6,578 bases of DNA from Pseudomonadota bacterium (GTDB taxonomy: Bacteria > Desulfobacterota > Anaeroferrophillalia > Anaeroferrophillales > Anaeroferrophillaceae): the NCBI GenBank assembly GCA_011042595.1, contig DQWO01000006.1:1-6578 (forward strand), read 5' to 3'. The notes below the pieces were generated by a model. It made no database searches and was not told the DNA's origin. It saw only the letters and a program-made list of their open reading frames with translations. Shown here in pieces: positions 6,524 to 6,578 of this stretch (within the stretch, counting starts at the first letter, position 1; every line of letters starts with the position of its first letter). Position numbers and translations under genes: made by a program.

Positions 6524-6562
6524 AAAAAAACAGCCGAAAAAAAAATATTTAAAGGCTGTTCC
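6524..6562 (-). terminator. Probable intrinsic terminator for a convergent gene off the right edge
   Basis: On the minus strand AACAGCC (6560-6554) pairs with GGCTGTT (6535-6529) around an 18-nt A/T-rich loop, and the stem can extend by two G-U pairs. A run of T (6528-6524) follows. The long loop lowers confidence. On the plus strand it has no T-run and so would not obviously terminate dnaX. The rest of the tail, 6436-6578, shows no gene I can support; in particular no gene starts closely downstream of dnaX. Confidence 0.45.
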
Positions 6563-6578
6563 GGCATGGCTCTCGCTC

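Noticed and set aside
6549..6578. Possible last codons of a minus-strand gene at the right edge
   Set aside because: About nine codons end in TAA at 6551-6549, but this is too short to show homology or coding character.

Overview
This is bacterial chromosome in two divergent blocks separated by about 120 bp (4396-4515). By eye the GC content is moderate and coding density is high. I see no transposase, integrase, phage gene, CRISPR array or anti-phage system. The DnaX sequence style, the molybdenum hydroxylase operon and the tRNA-Ser/SRP RNA/dnaX order would fit an anaerobic Desulfobacterota-like (deltaproteobacterial) or related bacterium. That assignment is an inference only; the gene order is also well known from Firmicutes such as Bacillus subtilis.

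Left block (1-4344, all on the minus strand, read right to left): a MocA-type molybdenum cofactor nucleotidyltransferase; a 205-bp gap holding a candidate promoter and two short palindromes; an XdhC/CoxI cofactor-insertion chaperone; then the three subunits of a xanthine dehydrogenase/aldehyde oxidoreductase-family hydroxylase in the order [2Fe-2S], FAD, molybdopterin. The molybdopterin subunit leaves the window at its left edge after about 320 residues. The genes form one pathway. The nucleotidyltransferase would convert molybdenum cofactor to the cytosine dinucleotide form, the XdhC protein would sulfurate or protect and insert it, and the heterotrimer would hydroxylate an organic substrate, with electrons passing from Mo through two [2Fe-2S] clusters to FAD. 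The substrate cannot be read from this window.

Right block (4516-6435, plus strand): a complete tRNA-Ser with anticodon GGA, the small bacterial SRP RNA (4.5S type, ffs) closed by a 24-bp perfect terminal stem, and dnaX, encoding the tau/gamma clamp-loader subunit of DNA polymerase III. A perfect TTGACA box lies upstream of the tRNA. The remaining tail (6436-6578) has no gene I can support. It holds a hairpin followed by a U-run on the minus strand, which suggests that a gene outside the window converges on dnaX.

I found no convincing undescribed system. The points most worth checking are the unidentified substrate of the hydroxylase, the SRP RNA stem that doubles as a possible terminator directly in front of dnaX, and the palindromes in the mocA-xdhC gap.
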